Shown piece after piece: positions 9,524-20,791 of a stretch of DNA of 64,000 nt. The DNA lies in NCBI RefSeq assembly GCF_001598235.1, contig NZ_BCYO01000021.1, forward strand, positions 1 through 64,000. The letters are read 5' to 3'. Below the pieces are notes generated by a model, which had not been told where the DNA came from, searched no databases, and was given only the letters and a program-made list of their open reading frames with translations. Source of the stretch: Polaromonas jejuensis NBRC 106434. GTDB lineage: Bacteria > Pseudomonadota > Gammaproteobacteria > Burkholderiales > Burkholderiaceae_C. Position 1 is the stretch's first letter. Each line of letters begins with the position of its first letter. A program made the position numbers and the translations under genes.

Positions 9524-11611
9524 CTAATCCGGCTTGGCGCCTGGCAGAGGCGCTGGTGGCGCCGGCTGCGCCGGTTTGCCGGTGGCTTCGGCCAGGGCCG
9601 CCTTGGCGGTTTTGGCCACCTCAAGCCCTTTTTCCGTGGCGGCCTGCGGCGCAGCGCCGGCACCGTCGGCGGCCAGCAGGCCGACCATGTCGGCCGCGCG
9701 GCGCGGCTTGCCTATGGGAGCAGCGGCCAGCCCCTTTTGCACCGCCACCATGTCTTCCTCGCTGGGGTACTGGCCCATCAGCACGTAATCAAACACCCGC
9801 CGCGCGATCGGTGCCGCCACGCCGGCCCCCCAGCCGGCGTTTTCCACGATCACCGCCAGCGCGATCTTGGGGTTGTCGGCCGGTGCAAACGCCATGTACA
9901 GCGCGTGGTCGCGCTGGTGCTCTTCCAGCCTGGCCTTGTTGTATTTTTCTTTCTGGCCTATGGTCACCGCCTGCGCCGTGCCGGTCTTGCCGCCTGAGAG
10001 GTAAGCCGCACCGGCAAACACCCGGGTGGAGGTCCCCCCCTGCGTCACGCCCACCAGGGCCTTGCGCACGACCGCCACGTTCTCGGGCTTGAAGCCCAGA
10101 TCAACCGGTGGATCGGCCGGCAGCGGATGCAGCGCGCCGGTCACGGTGTCCTGCGTCGCCATCACCAGGCGTGGCTTGTGCTTGATGCCGTTGTTGGCCA
10201 GCGCGGCGGTGGCCTGCGCCAGCTGCAGCATGGTGAAGCTGTTGTAGCCCTGGCCAATGCCCAGCGAGATGGTCTCCCCGGCGAACCACTTCTGCTGCGC
10301 GGCGCGTTTGAAATAGCCGCGCTTCCAGGCCTGGTTGGGCAGCACCCCGCGCACTTCGCCGTTGATGTCTATACCGGTGATCTGCCCAAAGCCCAGCGGC
10401 GCCATGAAGTCGTGAATGGCTTCCACGCCCAGTTCGTTGGCCAGCGAGTAGAAATACACATTGCTGGACTCGACAATGGCGCGGTTCATGTCCATGATGC
10501 CGCCGCGCTCGTTCTCGGGGCTGCCGAAGCGGTGGCCGCCAAACATGTAAAAGCCCGGGTCGTTGACCAAGGCCGTGGGTGAGCGCTTGCCGGTCTGCAA
10601 GGCGGCCATGGCCATGAAGGGCTTGTAGGTCGAGCCCGGCGGGTAGGTGCCGCGCAGCGCCCGGTTCAGCAGCGGCTTGTCGAGCGATTCATTCAAGGCC
10701 TGCCAGCTCTCCTGGTCGATGCCGTCCACAAACAGGTTGGGATCAAAGGTCGGCTTGCTGACAAACGCCAGCACCTCGCCGGTTTTCGGGTCCAGCGCCA
10801 CCAGCGCGCCGCGCCGCGAGCCGAACATGTCCTCCACCAGTTTTTGCAGGCCGATGTCCAAAGACAGCATCACGGTGTTGCCGGGCGTGGCGGGATTGCT
10901 GGCCAGCCTGCGCACGGCGCGCCCGCCCGCCGAGGTTTCCATCTGCTCGACGCCGGTGGTGCCGTGCAGCTGCTGCTCGAAACTCTGCTCCACCCCCAGC
11001 TTGCCGATGTAGTCGGTGCCGCGGTAATTGCCCTCATCGTCGCTGTCGTCGATTTTTTCCTTTTCCGCCTGGTTGATGCGGCCTATGTAGCCCACCACAT
11101 GGCTGGCCAGTTCGCCGTAGGGATAGCTGCGGAACAGCCGTGCCTTGATGTCGACGCCGGGAAAGCGAAAGCGCTGCGCAGTAAACCGGGCCACTTCCGC
11201 GTCGCTCAGGCGCGTGCGTATGGGCAGGGATTCAAAGTTTTTCGCCTCTTCGCGCAGGCGCTTGAAGCGCCGCTTGTCGCGCGGCTGGATGTCCACGAGC
11301 TTCTCCAGCGCGGTGATGGTTTCCTCCAGGTTGCCGACCTTGGAGGGCGTGATCTCCAGCGTGTAAGCCGAGTAGTTGCTCGCCAGCACCACGCCGTTGC
11401 GGTCCAGAATCAGGCCCCGGTTGGGCACGATGGGCACGATGGCCGTGCGGTTGTTCTCTGCCTGGTCGCTCAGGTCCTCGTGGCGGTATACCTGCAGGTA
11501 AACAAGCCGCATCGCCAGCAGGGCAAAGGCGCACAGCACCACCAGGCCCGCCACCAGCACGCGCGTGCGAAAGCGGTACAGGTCGGCTTCGACGTTGCGC
11601 AATTCAGTCAT
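9524..11611 (-). CDS. mrdA: Penicillin-binding protein 2 (peptidoglycan transpeptidase)
   Basis: This 695-aa class B PBP crosslinks peptidoglycan during cell elongation with RodA and MreBCD. An N-terminal membrane anchor (near residues 17-40) is followed by the pedestal domain and the transpeptidase domain, with SxxK (STYK, serine near 327), SxN (SSN, near 381) and KTG (KTGTAQ, near 542). The C-terminal tail of about 60 residues is rich in Ala and Pro. The start is the ATG at 11611; six more upstream codons are open but add nothing recognisable. It is last of the mreB-mreC-mreD-mrdA series. rodA, often the next gene, is not present here; the permease remnant lies there instead. Confidence 0.95.
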   Translation of the reverse strand: MTELRNVEADLYRFRTRVLVAGLVVLCAFALLAMRLVYLQVYRHEDLSDQAENNRTAIVPIVPNRGLILDRNGVVLASNYSAYTLEITPSKVGNLEETITALEKLVDIQPRDKRRFKRLREEAKNFESLPIRTRLSDAEVARFTAQRFRFPGVDIKARLFRSYPYGELASHVVGYIGRINQAEKEKIDDSDDEGNYRGTDYIGKLGVEQSFEQQLHGTTGVEQMETSAGGRAVRRLASNPATPGNTVMLSLDIGLQKLVEDMFGSRRGALVALDPKTGEVLAFVSKPTFDPNLFVDGIDQESWQALNESLDKPLLNRALRGTYPPGSTYKPFMAMAALQTGKRSPTALVNDPGFYMFGGHRFGSPENERGGIMDMNRAIVESSNVYFYSLANELGVEAIHDFMAPLGFGQITGIDINGEVRGVLPNQAWKRGYFKRAAQQKWFAGETISLGIGQGYNSFTMLQLAQATAALANNGIKHKPRLVMATQDTVTGALHPLPADPPVDLGFKPENVAVVRKALVGVTQGGTSTRVFAGAAYLSGGKTGTAQAVTIGQKEKYNKARLEEHQRDHALYMAFAPADNPKIALAVIVENAGWGAGVAAPIARRVFDYVLMGQYPSEEDMVAVQKGLAAAPIGKPRRAADMVGLLAADGAGAAPQAATEKGLEVAKTAKAALAEATGKPAQPAPPAPLPGAKPD

Positions 11612-11621
11612 GACTGGAAGT

Positions 11622-11715
11622 GCCCCCACGGCCGCTCACTGCGTGTAGCTCCCTGCCCCCCGCGGGGGGCAGCGCATTACACGCAGCCGAAGGTGAAGTG
11701 AAAAGCGTGGGGGCC
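11622..11715. repeat. GC-rich REP-like repeat R1
   Basis: The unit is bounded by GCCCCCACG (11622-11630) and its inverse CGTGGGGGC (11706-11714), with a central perfect palindrome at 11655-11670. It fills the gap between mreD and mrdA. Related copies occur at 19995, 36422, 43007, 43091, 46916 and 57343. Confidence 0.75.
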
Positions 11716-11717
11716 AT

Positions 11718-12236
11718 TTATAGCGGGCGATTCTCGTCCGGGTTGGGCGCGCGGCGCTGCGGCACGAGCAGCAGCACGCTGACCACCGGCCAGAGCAGGG
11801 CCTCGGCCAATGGCGCCACCAGCATGATCCAGCCCGGGAAAATGCCCCCGCCCATCATGCGGATGAGGAGTTCCATGGCGTGCGCCACGGCAAACAGCGG
11901 CAACACCTGCACGGCCTGCGACGGCACCGTGAACCAGAGCAGTCGGCGGTGAATCAGGGCGGCAAAAAAACTCAGCGCCGTGTAGGACAGGGCATGCTGG
12001 CCCAGCAGCGAAGACTGGTGCACATCCATGCCCAGCCCAAACATGAAGGCCAGGCCAATCCCCACGCGCAGCGGCTGGTGCACATTCCAGAAGACCAGCA
12101 CCAGGGCCAGAAAATCGGGCATCCAGGGCACGCGCCCCAACGGCAGCATGTCCAGCAGCAGTGCCGCGATCAGGCTGCACCAGATGAACACCGGGTTGGC
12201 GGGCAGCAGCAGCTGCTGGCCGGAGCGCATGATCAT
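11718..12236 (-). CDS. mreD: Rod shape-determining protein MreD
   Basis: A small inner-membrane protein (172 aa) of the elongasome. It has five or six hydrophobic segments and the family pattern of a charged loop around PDFLALVLVFW and GIGLAFMFGLGMD. Its ATG overlaps the mreC stop as ATGA, indicating translational coupling and fixing the start. The C-terminus is short and ends directly beside the R1 repeat. Confidence 0.92.
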   Translation of the reverse strand: MIMRSGQQLLLPANPVFIWCSLIAALLLDMLPLGRVPWMPDFLALVLVFWNVHQPLRVGIGLAFMFGLGMDVHQSSLLGQHALSYTALSFFAALIHRRLLWFTVPSQAVQVLPLFAVAHAMELLIRMMGGGIFPGWIMLVAPLAEALLWPVVSVLLLVPQRRAPNPDENRPL

Positions 12237-13153
12237 TTGGCGGCCCCCCTCTTTGGCGGAGCGGCCGGCGCATTGCTGACCGGCCGCGGCGGTATCTGGT
12301 TGCCGACGGGCTTGACCACCATGACATGCCGCGCGCCTGTGACGAGCGCTTGCGGCGTGCAGTAAATCTTGGCAAAAGCCGATTCGGCGCGCCGCTCTAT
12401 GCGGCTGATTTTGGCGACCGGCAGGCCAGGGGGGTAGACGCCATCGATGCCGCTGGTGGTCAGCAGGTCGCCCTCCTGCACGTCCGAATTGCTGCCCATG
12501 AAGCGCAGCTCCAGCCCGCTGCCGGCGGCCGCCGGGTCGCCATAGGCCACGCTGCGCGCGCCGGTGCGCATGTTGAGCACGGGAATGGACAGTTCACGGT
12601 CCACCAGCAGCGTGACTTCACTGACCAGCGGATGCACCAGCGTGACCTGCCCCAGCACGCCGGACTCGTCGAGAATCGGGGAGCCCACCTCAACGCCCTG
12701 GGCCAGACCCTTGTCGATGATGACCTTGCGGGTGTAGGGGTCCGCCGCGTCGTAGAGCACCTCGGCGGCCATGACCGAGGTGGCCAGGTGTTCGCGCAGG
12801 TCCAGGAGCTTGCGCAGCCGGCTGTTTTCCTGCGTCAGCTGCTCGACCTGGCTGGCACGCAGCGACTGCAGCGCCAGCTTTTTGCTGGCTTCCCGGCTGT
12901 TGGCCTGGGCCTGGCTCAGGCCGGTGAAATACTCGCTGACATTCCTGACCGCGTGCACCGGCTGCAGGGCCAGCCACTGCACCGGGTACAGCGCGGTGGC
13001 CAGCACGGCACGCACCGGCTCGGTGACGTGAAACCGGGCGTCAGCCACCATCAAAAACAGCGACAGCGTGCTGAAGAACATCAGCTTGGACAGCGCCGAC
13101 GGCCCCTGCTTGAAAAAGGGCGGCGGGGATCTGTCAAGGGTTCCTAAGGGCAT
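12233..13153 (-). CDS. mreC: Rod shape-determining protein MreC
   Basis: This 306-aa bitopic periplasmic scaffold links MreB and the peptidoglycan synthases. One N-terminal transmembrane segment (near residues 22-40) is followed by a coiled coil (near 75-120, QVEQLTQENSRLRKLLDL) and the beta-barrel domain with the conserved DKG, GVLGQV and TSGIDGVYPPGLPV stretches. The C-terminal tail is rich in Pro and Ala. It is the second gene of the mreBCD-mrdA operon and overlaps mreD. Confidence 0.94.
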   Translation of the reverse strand: MPLGTLDRSPPPFFKQGPSALSKLMFFSTLSLFLMVADARFHVTEPVRAVLATALYPVQWLALQPVHAVRNVSEYFTGLSQAQANSREASKKLALQSLRASQVEQLTQENSRLRKLLDLREHLATSVMAAEVLYDAADPYTRKVIIDKGLAQGVEVGSPILDESGVLGQVTLVHPLVSEVTLLVDRELSIPVLNMRTGARSVAYGDPAAAGSGLELRFMGSNSDVQEGDLLTTSGIDGVYPPGLPVAKISRIERRAESAFAKIYCTPQALVTGARHVMVVKPVGNQIPPRPVSNAPAAPPKRGAAK

Positions 13154-13218
13154 GGTGCGCTGTCAGGCTGGCCCCGCCTGGTGCGGCGGGGATGCCACAC
13201 GAAGCGGGGCGTGGGGGG

Positions 13219-14569
<1,351 letters not shown>

Positions 14570-14869
14570 ATGGCACTGACACCCCAAGACATCGCACGCG
14601 TTGCCAACCTGGCGCGGCTGGAGTTGCGTCCCGACGAAACCGAGCACACCCTGCACCAGCTCAACGGCTTTTTCGCACTGGTGGAACAGATGGAGGCCGT
14701 CAATACCGACGGCGTGGAGCCGCTGGCCCATCCGGCGGCGGTGATCGGCGAGGTGGCCCTGCGCCTGCGCGAGGACATCGCCAGCGAACCCAACCAGCGC
14801 GAGGCCAGCCAGGCCAGCGCTCCGGCCGTCGAACGCGGCCTGTTTCTCGTGCCCAAGGTGATCGAATGA
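14570..14869 (+). CDS. gatC: Asp/Glu-tRNA amidotransferase subunit C
   Basis: GatC (99 aa) stabilises the GatA-GatB complex that converts Glu-tRNA(Gln) and Asp-tRNA(Asn) to the amidated forms. The conserved start [17 protein letters not shown] and the middle [14 protein letters not shown] segment are typical. I start at the ATG of MALTPQ; the upstream open frame is leader sequence rich in Phe and Pro and unlike GatC. The gene overlaps gatA by ATGA, so the three subunits are translationally coupled. Confidence 0.94.
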   Translation: MALTPQDIARVANLARLELRPDETEHTLHQLNGFFALVEQMEAVNTDGVEPLAHPAAVIGEVALRLREDIASEPNQREASQASAPAVERGLFLVPKVIE

Positions 14870-16386
14870 GCCAGCAAGACCTCCACGAACTCGGCGTGGC
14901 CGAACTGGCCGCCAGGCTGGCCGCCCGCGACGTTTCCAGCGTCGAAGTCACCCAGCATTTCCTCGCCCGCGTGCAGGCCGAGCAGCTGGGCGCCTTCCTG
15001 GCCACCAACGCCGACGTGTCGCTGGCGCAGGCCCGGGCCGCCGACGCGCGGCTGGCCGCCGGCGAGCGCAGCCCCCTGCTGGGTGTTCCGCTGGCCCACA
15101 AGGACGTGTTTGTCACCCGCGACTTCCCGACCACGGCCGGCTCGAAGATGCTGGAAAACTACCGCAGCCCCTTTGACGCCACCGTGGTCAGCCGGCTTGG
15201 CGTGGGACAACCCGGTACCCAAGGCGGCGCCGGCATGGTGACCCTGGGCAAGCTCAACTGCGACGAGTTCGCCATGGGTTCGGGCAACGACAACAGCGCC
15301 TACAAGCCGGTGCAAAACCCCTGGGACCTGAGCCGCGTGCCCGGTGGTTCCTCCGGCGGCTCGGCGGCGGCCGTGGCGGCGCGCCTGGTGCCGGCCGCCA
15401 CCGGCACCGACACCGGCGGCTCGATCCGCCAGCCGGCGTCCCTGACCGGCATCACCGGCATCAAGCCGACCTACGGCCGCTGCTCGCGCTACGGCATGGT
15501 GGCCTTTGCCTCCAGCCTGGACCAGGCCGGCCCGATGGCGCGCAGCGCCCTGGACTGCGCCCTGCTGCTGTCGGCCATGGCCGGCCCCGACCCGGACCGC
15601 GACTCGACCTCGCTGGACCTGCCGGCGACCGATTACGCTGCAGATTTAATAGCAGCCACCGCAGGCAGGACGGGTGCCGCTCCCCTGAAAGGCTTGAGAA
15701 TTGGCCTGCCCAGCCAGTTTTTCGGTGCCGGCTGCGCGCCCGACGTGCTGGCCGCCGTGCGCGGCGCCTTGAGCGAGTTTGAAAAGCTGGGCGCCACCCT
15801 GGTGGACGTCAGCCTGCCGCTGACCGAGCTGTCGATTCCGGTGTATTACGTGATCGCGCCCGCCGAAGCCAGCAGCAACCTGAGCCGTTTCGACGGCGTG
15901 AGATATGGGCACAGGGCGGCCAACTACAGCGACCTCACCGACATGTACAAGAAGTCGCGCTCGGAAGGCTTTGGCGACGAAGCCACGCGCCGCATCATGA
16001 TAGGCACCTATGTGCTGTCGCACGGCTACTACGACGCCTACTACCTGAAGGCGCAGAAAATCCGCCGCCTGATCGCCCAGGACTTCCAGAAGGCCTTCAG
16101 CCAGTGCGACATCATTGCCGGCCCGGTGTCGCCTACAGTGGCCTGGAAGATCGGCGAAAAATCCGACGACCCGGTGGCCAACTACCTGGCCGACATCTAC
16201 ACCCTGTCGTCCAGCCTGGCCGGCCTGCCCGGCATGAGCGTGCCTGCGGGCTTTGGCGCAGGCGGCCTGCCGGTGGGCCTGCAGCTGATTGGCAACTACT
16301 TCAAGGAAGGCCAGCTGCTGGGCGCCGCGCACCAGTTCCAGCTGGCCACCGACTGGCATCAAAAGGCGCCGGAAGTTTCGGCATGA
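14866..16386 (+). CDS. gatA: Asp/Glu-tRNA amidotransferase subunit A
   Basis: The 506-aa amidase subunit releases ammonia from glutamine. The catalytic Ser-cisSer-Lys triad is visible: Lys in [10 protein letters not shown] (near residue 83), Ser in [12 protein letters not shown] (near 161) and Ser in [11 protein letters not shown] (near 185). Around residues 258-278 there is an insertion-like Ala-rich stretch whose DNA contains TTTAATAGCAGCC, resembling half of the GCTAT/ATAGC palindrome family; this may explain why the protein is slightly longer than usual. Start and stop overlap gatC and gatB by ATGA. Confidence 0.95.
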   Translation: MSQQDLHELGVAELAARLAARDVSSVEVTQHFLARVQAEQLGAFLATNADVSLAQARAADARLAAGERSPLLGVPLAHKDVFVTRDFPTTAGSKMLENYRSPFDATVVSRLGVGQPGTQGGAGMVTLGKLNCDEFAMGSGNDNSAYKPVQNPWDLSRVPGGSSGGSAAAVAARLVPAATGTDTGGSIRQPASLTGITGIKPTYGRCSRYGMVAFASSLDQAGPMARSALDCALLLSAMAGPDPDRDSTSLDLPATDYAADLIAATAGRTGAAPLKGLRIGLPSQFFGAGCAPDVLAAVRGALSEFEKLGATLVDVSLPLTELSIPVYYVIAPAEASSNLSRFDGVRYGHRAANYSDLTDMYKKSRSEGFGDEATRRIMIGTYVLSHGYYDAYYLKAQKIRRLIAQDFQKAFSQCDIIAGPVSPTVAWKIGEKSDDPVANYLADIYTLSSSLAGLPGMSVPAGFGAGGLPVGLQLIGNYFKEGQLLGAAHQFQLATDWHQKAPEVSA

Positions 16387-17849
16387 CGACCATGAGCAAA
16401 GACACAAACTCCCTGTTGGTACAGGGCTACGAAGTCGTGATCGGCTTCGAAACCCACACCCAGCTGACCACCCAGTCGAAAATTTTCAGCCGCGCCTCGA
16501 CCGCCTTTGGCGCCGAACCCAACACCCAGGCCTCCGCAGTGGACTTTGCCCTGCCCGGCGCCCTGCCGGTCATGAACAAGGGCGCGGTGCAGCGCGCCAT
16601 CGAGTTCGGCCTGGCAGTGAATGCTCACATTGCAGAAAGCAGCGTGTTCGCGCGCAAGAACTACTTCTACCCCGACCTGCCCAAGGGCTACCAGATCAGC
16701 CAGTTCGAGATTCCGGTGGTGCAGGGCGGCGTGGTCGAGTTTTACCTGGGCGACGAGAAAAAATCGGTGCGCCTGGTGCGCGCCCACCTCGAGGAAGATG
16801 CCGGCAAGTCGCTGCACGAGGACTTCATAGGCATGAGCGGCATAGACCTGAACCGCGCCGGCACGCCGCTGCTGGAAATCGTCACCGAGCCCGACATGCG
16901 CTCCTCCGCCGAGGCCGTGGCCTACGCCAAGGAGCTGCACAAGATCGTCACCTGGATAGGCATTTGCGACGGCAACATGCAGGAAGGCAGCTTCCGCTGC
17001 GACGCCAACGTGTCGGTGCGCAAGCCCGGCGCGCCGCTGGGCACGCGCCGCGAGATCAAGAACCTGAACAGCTTCAAGTTCATGCAGCAGGCCATCGACT
17101 TTGAGGTGCGCTGGCAGATCGAGCAGATCGAGGACGGCCACGCCATCCAGCAGGCCACCGTGCTGTTTGACCCGGACACCGGCGAGACGCGCGCCATGCG
17201 CACCAAGGAAGACGCCGCCGACTACCGCTATTTCCCCGACCCGGATCTGCCGCCGTTGGTGATTGGCCGCGACTGGGTGGAGCGCACACGCGCCGAGATG
17301 TCCGAGCTGCCGCGCGTGATGGCGGCGCGCTTTGTCAAGGATTACGGCCTGCCCGAGTACGACGCCGGCCAGCTGACGCAGAGCAAGGCCACCGCCGCCT
17401 ACTTCGAGGCCGTGGCGTCGGCGAGCAAAAGCCCCAAGCTGGCCAGCAACTGGGTGATGGGCGAGCTGTCACGCCGCCTGAATGCCGAAGAAAAGTCGAT
17501 TGAGGCCTCGGCGGTCAGCACGGCGCAGCTGGCGCAACTGATAGGCCGGATTGCCGACGGCACCATCTCCAACAACGCCGCCCGCCAGGTGTTCGAGGCC
17601 TTGTGGACCGGCGCAGGCCAGGACGTGGATGCGCTGATCGAGGCCAAGGGCCTCAAGCAGATGAGCGACACCGGCGAGCTGGAAAGAATCATCGACGCGG
17701 TGCTGGCGGCCAACGCCAAGAACGTCGAAGAGGTGAAGGCCGGCAATGCCAAGGCCTTCAACGCCCTGGTCGGCCAGGCCATGAAGGCCACCAAGGGCAA
17801 GGCCAATCCGGCGCAGGTCAACGAGTTGCTGAAGAAAAAACTGGCTTGA
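16383..17849 (+). CDS. gatB: Asp/Glu-tRNA amidotransferase subunit B
   Basis: GatB (488 aa) binds tRNA, phosphorylates the glutamyl or aspartyl carboxylate and transfers ammonia. Family signatures include [13 protein letters not shown] near the N-terminus, [16 protein letters not shown] and [16 protein letters not shown], plus the C-terminal helical YqeY-like tail. The ATG at 16383 overlaps the gatA stop as ATGA; a second ATG three codons later is an alternative. It ends the gatCAB operon and faces the DUF4124 gene. Confidence 0.96.
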   Translation: MTTMSKDTNSLLVQGYEVVIGFETHTQLTTQSKIFSRASTAFGAEPNTQASAVDFALPGALPVMNKGAVQRAIEFGLAVNAHIAESSVFARKNYFYPDLPKGYQISQFEIPVVQGGVVEFYLGDEKKSVRLVRAHLEEDAGKSLHEDFIGMSGIDLNRAGTPLLEIVTEPDMRSSAEAVAYAKELHKIVTWIGICDGNMQEGSFRCDANVSVRKPGAPLGTRREIKNLNSFKFMQQAIDFEVRWQIEQIEDGHAIQQATVLFDPDTGETRAMRTKEDAADYRYFPDPDLPPLVIGRDWVERTRAEMSELPRVMAARFVKDYGLPEYDAGQLTQSKATAAYFEAVASASKSPKLASNWVMGELSRRLNAEEKSIEASAVSTAQLAQLIGRIADGTISNNAARQVFEALWTGAGQDVDALIEAKGLKQMSDTGELERIIDAVLAANAKNVEEVKAGNAKAFNALVGQAMKATKGKANPAQVNELLKKKLA

Positions 17850-17892
17850 TGACGGCGGGCGCTGGCCCGGTATGCCCTTACGGCGCAAAATC

Positions 17893-17909
17893 GCTATGAA
17901 AAATATAGC
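17893..17909. repeat. GCTAT...ATAGC mini-palindrome
   Basis: GCTAT (17893-17897) and ATAGC (17905-17909) form a small inverted repeat, followed by GCTTGCGCCCG. It lies in the 108-bp gap between convergent gatB and the DUF4124 gene, where it could act as a weak bidirectional transcription stop. Confidence 0.55.
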
Positions 17910-17957
17910 TGCTTGCGCCCGTATTGATTGGGCCAGAGGCCGATCTCTCTCAAGGAA

Positions 17958-18623
17958 TCAGTTCTTGGAAGCCGTCTTGGAGGCGCCCGGCGCATCGGCA
18001 GGCGCCCTGCCCGCCAGTGCCCACAGCTGTCTGAGCTTGACCAGTTCTTCATCAAAGCGCTGGTTGATGCGCTGTTTTTCCAGATTCTGGTCGGCAATGA
18101 ATCTCTTTTGCACGGCCGCGCTGTTGTCGTTTTCCTCGATCCGGCGCTTCAGGGCCGGGGGGGCCTTGCTCGGGTCCTTGACGTAAAACTCCAGCTCGGC
18201 ATTGATGGCCTTTCGCTGCTCGGCCAGCTCGACGGTTCGTTTGCTGGAGGCCTTGATGACCTCATCCACCTGGCTCAGCGCCGTGCTGCGCTCCTGGTCG
18301 TGCACCGCGCGGTTGGGATAGCGCAGCAGCAGGGCCCGGTCGCGGCGCTTGTCTTCGGCCTCGCGGGCCCGCGCCTCGGCGGCGAGCTTGTCTTTTTCGT
18401 CCTGGGCGGCGCGCTCCTGGGCGGTGAGCGAGGGCCCCAGCTCGCGCCTGATGGTGCCGGTATGCGTCAACTCGCGCTGCGTGCGGTCTATGCACTCAAT
18501 GATGGGGCGGTCCGCCGTGATCGTGCGGCCCTTGCCATCGACACAGCTGTAGATGTTTTGCGCTGAAACCTGGCCGTCCAGGCACGCGGCCAGCGCCAGA
18601 CCCACGGTAAATGCAGTTCGCAA
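17958..18623 (-). CDS. DUF4124-domain periplasmic protein
   Basis: A protein of 221 aa and unknown function. A signal peptide ends near residue 21 (VSA-QN) and the next stretch, NIYSCVDGKGRTITADRPI, is a DUF4124-type module. The remainder is a long charged helix (near residues 55-205) rich in Glu, Lys and Arg that looks like coiled coil. It is expected in the periplasm. It lies 11 bp downstream of pyrE on the same strand and may be cotranscribed. Confidence 0.75.
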   Translation of the reverse strand: MRTAFTVGLALAACLDGQVSAQNIYSCVDGKGRTITADRPIIECIDRTQRELTHTGTIRRELGPSLTAQERAAQDEKDKLAAEARAREAEDKRRDRALLLRYPNRAVHDQERSTALSQVDEVIKASSKRTVELAEQRKAINAELEFYVKDPSKAPPALKRRIEENDNSAAVQKRFIADQNLEKQRINQRFDEELVKLRQLWALAGRAPADAPGASKTASKN

Positions 18624-18634
18624 GATTTGATTCC

Positions 18635-19384
18635 TTAATCCACGCCGTAGCGTTCCCGGTAAGCCAGCACAGCCTGGTAGTGCGTCTTGAATGCCAGGGC
18701 GCCGGCCTCATCCGCCGACGGCGCGCTGCTTTGCACGGACAGATACTGCAGCAAGTCCGTCAGGCGCGCAATCGCGCAAACCTGCAAACCCAGCTGCCGG
18801 GTGACATATTGCACGGCGCTGTGGTCCACATCGACCCCGTTTTCGGTGGCTTTTTCCTGCCGGTCCAGCGCGATCACCACCGCATGGGGGGTGGCGCCGG
18901 CGGCCTGGATGATGGCAATCGACTCGCGTGCCGCGGTGCCGGCGGACATCACGTCATCGACAATCAGCACCCGGCCCTGCACCGGGGCACCGACCAGCGT
19001 GCCGCCTTCGCCATGGTCCTTGGCTTCCTTGCGGTTGTAGGCAAACGGCAGGTTGCGGCCCAGCCGCGCCAGCTCGATGGCGACGGCGGCGGCCAGCGGA
19101 ATGCCTTTGTAGGCGGGGCCGAAAATCATGTCAAACTGCAGGCCGCTGCGCTGCTCTTCGGCGACCAGCAGCCGCGCATAGAATTGCGCCAGCCGGCCCA
19201 GCTTGGCGCCGTCGTCAAACAGGCCGGCATTGAAGAAATAGGGGCTGATGCGGCCGGCCTTGGTCTTGAATTCGCCAAAACGCAGCACGCCCGATTCGAC
19301 GGCAAACTGCACGAATTCCAGCGCCAGCGCGCTGTCCGCGGAAGTCGCTGCGCCCCTGTTGTCTGTTTGCCCTGCATTGCTCAT
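18635..19384 (-). CDS. pyrE: Orotate phosphoribosyltransferase
   Basis: PyrE (249 aa) joins orotate to PRPP to make OMP in pyrimidine synthesis. It shows [18 protein letters not shown] near the N-terminus, [11 protein letters not shown] and the PRPP-binding loop [13 protein letters not shown] (near residue 148). I use the ATG at 19384 (MSNAGQ), which leaves only 10 bp between its start codon and that of divergent xthA; an ATG at 19396 would overlap xthA. The protein is somewhat longer than E. coli PyrE because of an N-terminal extension of about 20 residues. Confidence 0.93.
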   Translation of the reverse strand: MSNAGQTDNRGAATSADSALALEFVQFAVESGVLRFGEFKTKAGRISPYFFNAGLFDDGAKLGRLAQFYARLLVAEEQRSGLQFDMIFGPAYKGIPLAAAVAIELARLGRNLPFAYNRKEAKDHGEGGTLVGAPVQGRVLIVDDVMSAGTAARESIAIIQAAGATPHAVVIALDRQEKATENGVDVDHSAVQYVTRQLGLQVCAIARLTDLLQYLSVQSSAPSADEAGALAFKTHYQAVLAYRERYGVD

Positions 19385-19394
19385 TGGAAATCCC

Positions 19395-20315
19395 ATGTTT
19401 AAATTAACCAGCCTCAACCTCAACGGCATCCGGTCCGCCGCCAGCAAAGGCGTGCAGGAATGGCTTGCCCAGTCCATGCCGGATTGTATTTGCGTGCAGG
19501 AACTCAAGGCGCAAGCCGCCGACGTGAGCGGCAAATTTGAGGAAATTGCCGGACTCAAAGGGCATTTTCATTTCGCCGAGAAAAAAGGCTATTCGGGCGT
19601 GGCGGTGTACACCCGCCATGAGCCCAGCGACGTGATCGTGGGCTATGGCTCGACCGAATTCGACGCCGAAGGCCGCTATGTGGAGCTGCGCTTCGACACA
19701 CCCAAGCGCAAGCTGTCCATCATCAGCGCCTACTTTCCCAGCGGCTCATCGGGCGAGGAGCGGCAAGCCGCCAAGTTCCGCTTCCTGGCCGAGTTCTACC
19801 CGCACCTGCTGGCCCTGAAGACCACGCGCGACTTCGTGCTGTGCGGCGACATCAACATCGCGCACCAGGAAATCGATTTGAAAAACTTCAAGGGCAATAA
19901 AAATAACAGCGGCTTCCTGCCCGAAGAACGCGCCTGGATGACCGAGCTGCTGCGCGATGCCGAACTGGCCAACGAGGCGGCCGATGAGTTGATCGCCCCC
20001 ACGCTTGTCGCTTCGCGTACTGCGCCGCCCCCCGAGGGGGCCGCTTTTTCCTTGGGGCGGCCCGGCGGAAAAATACCGCCCCAAGGAGGCGGCATGGTCG
20101 ACGTCTACCGCAAGCTGCAGCCCACGGCCACCGACGCCGCCTACACCTGGTGGAGCAACCGCGGCCAGGCCTATGCCAAGAACGTGGGCTGGCGGCTGGA
20201 CTACCATTTGGCGACACCGGCTTTTGCCGCGCTGGCCCGCCACGAGCATATCTACAAGGAGCAGCGCTTTTCCGACCATGCGCCCATCAGCGTGGACTAC
20301 GACTTCAAGCTCTGA
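19395..20315 (+). CDS. xthA: Exodeoxyribonuclease III with an in-frame repeat insertion
   Basis: A 306-aa AP endonuclease / 3'-5' exonuclease of base-excision repair. Catalytic signatures are present: NLNGIRSA (near residue 7), QELKAQ with the metal-binding Glu (near 34), CGDINIAH and SDHAP at the end. Residues 201-233 are not ExoIII-like: they come from a 99-bp GC-rich repeat inserted exactly in frame just before MVDVYRKL. Without it the length would be about 273, close to E. coli ExoIII (268). The insertion falls in a surface region before a conserved strand, so the enzyme may still work. A diverged copy of the last 38 codons lies at 23098-23214. Confidence 0.92.
   Translation: MFKLTSLNLNGIRSAASKGVQEWLAQSMPDCICVQELKAQAADVSGKFEEIAGLKGHFHFAEKKGYSGVAVYTRHEPSDVIVGYGSTEFDAEGRYVELRFDTPKRKLSIISAYFPSGSSGEERQAAKFRFLAEFYPHLLALKTTRDFVLCGDINIAHQEIDLKNFKGNKNNSGFLPEERAWMTELLRDAELANEAADELIAPTLVASRTAPPPEGAAFSLGRPGGKIPPQGGGMVDVYRKLQPTATDAAYTWWSNRGQAYAKNVGWRLDYHLATPAFAALARHEHIYKEQRFSDHAPISVDYDFKL
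19995..20093. repeat. GC-rich REP-like repeat R2 inside xthA
   Basis: The repeat starts with GCCCCCACGCTTGTCGCTT, matching copy R5 at 43092 almost base for base, and contains an inverted repeat TTGGGGCGG (20052-20060) / CCGCCCCAA (20076-20084). Its 99 bp equal 33 codons without a stop, so the xthA frame is preserved. Confidence 0.85.
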
Positions 20316-20791
20316 GCTTCATTGCCACAGACGTCACGTCGACCTCAAAGTCATTCGAGCAACTGTTGACGCTGCAGCTCGTAACTTCGGTGCGGACTAT
20401 CCACTGACAAACCGCAACTTCCTGACTGATGGCAAGCGGCTCTTCCTTCAAGCCATTGAACAGGCAACAGGAGAACCTCGACTGATTGACGTGCTGCGCA
20501 AGCAATATGTCTTTTCGGACATCATCAAGCCGTCGCTTTATGCCGGCATTGAATATGGACACGATGATGCTCAAAGATGGTTCCCCGTCAACAGGCGAAA
20601 AACAATCGTCCTGGATCCTGCCTTGCAATTTGGCACTCCGGTTCTGGCTGAGGCGGGGATCCCAACCGACACAATCCACGCCTCGTTCCTGGCTGAAGGA
20701 CGAGGCCGCGCGATGGTTGCAAGAGTTCTTTGACATCACGACAGGTATGGTGACTGCAGCGGTCGAGTTTGAAGAAAGACTTGCCGCTTGA
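20316..20791 (+). pseudogene. Truncated, frameshifted VapB45-like (DUF433) antitoxin
   Basis: The coding remnant starts immediately after the xthA stop and reads DLKVIRATVDAAARNFG, then VFSDIIKPSLYAGIEY, then the DUF433-like IVLDPALQFGTPVLAEAGIPT. This is the core and C-terminal part of VapB45-type antitoxins. The N-terminal DNA-binding part (roughly 60 residues) is missing; its place is taken by xthA. A +1 shift near 20699 moves the reading frame, after which DEAARWLQEFFDITTGMV and AVEFEERLAA complete the C-terminus. Removing one G in GAAGGAC would restore the frame. The stop overlaps the toxin's TTG start as TTGA. Confidence 0.7.

Noticed and set aside
9524..11611. mrdA considered as disrupted because rodA does not follow
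   Set aside because: All PBP2 motifs and the full length are intact; rodA may simply lie elsewhere.
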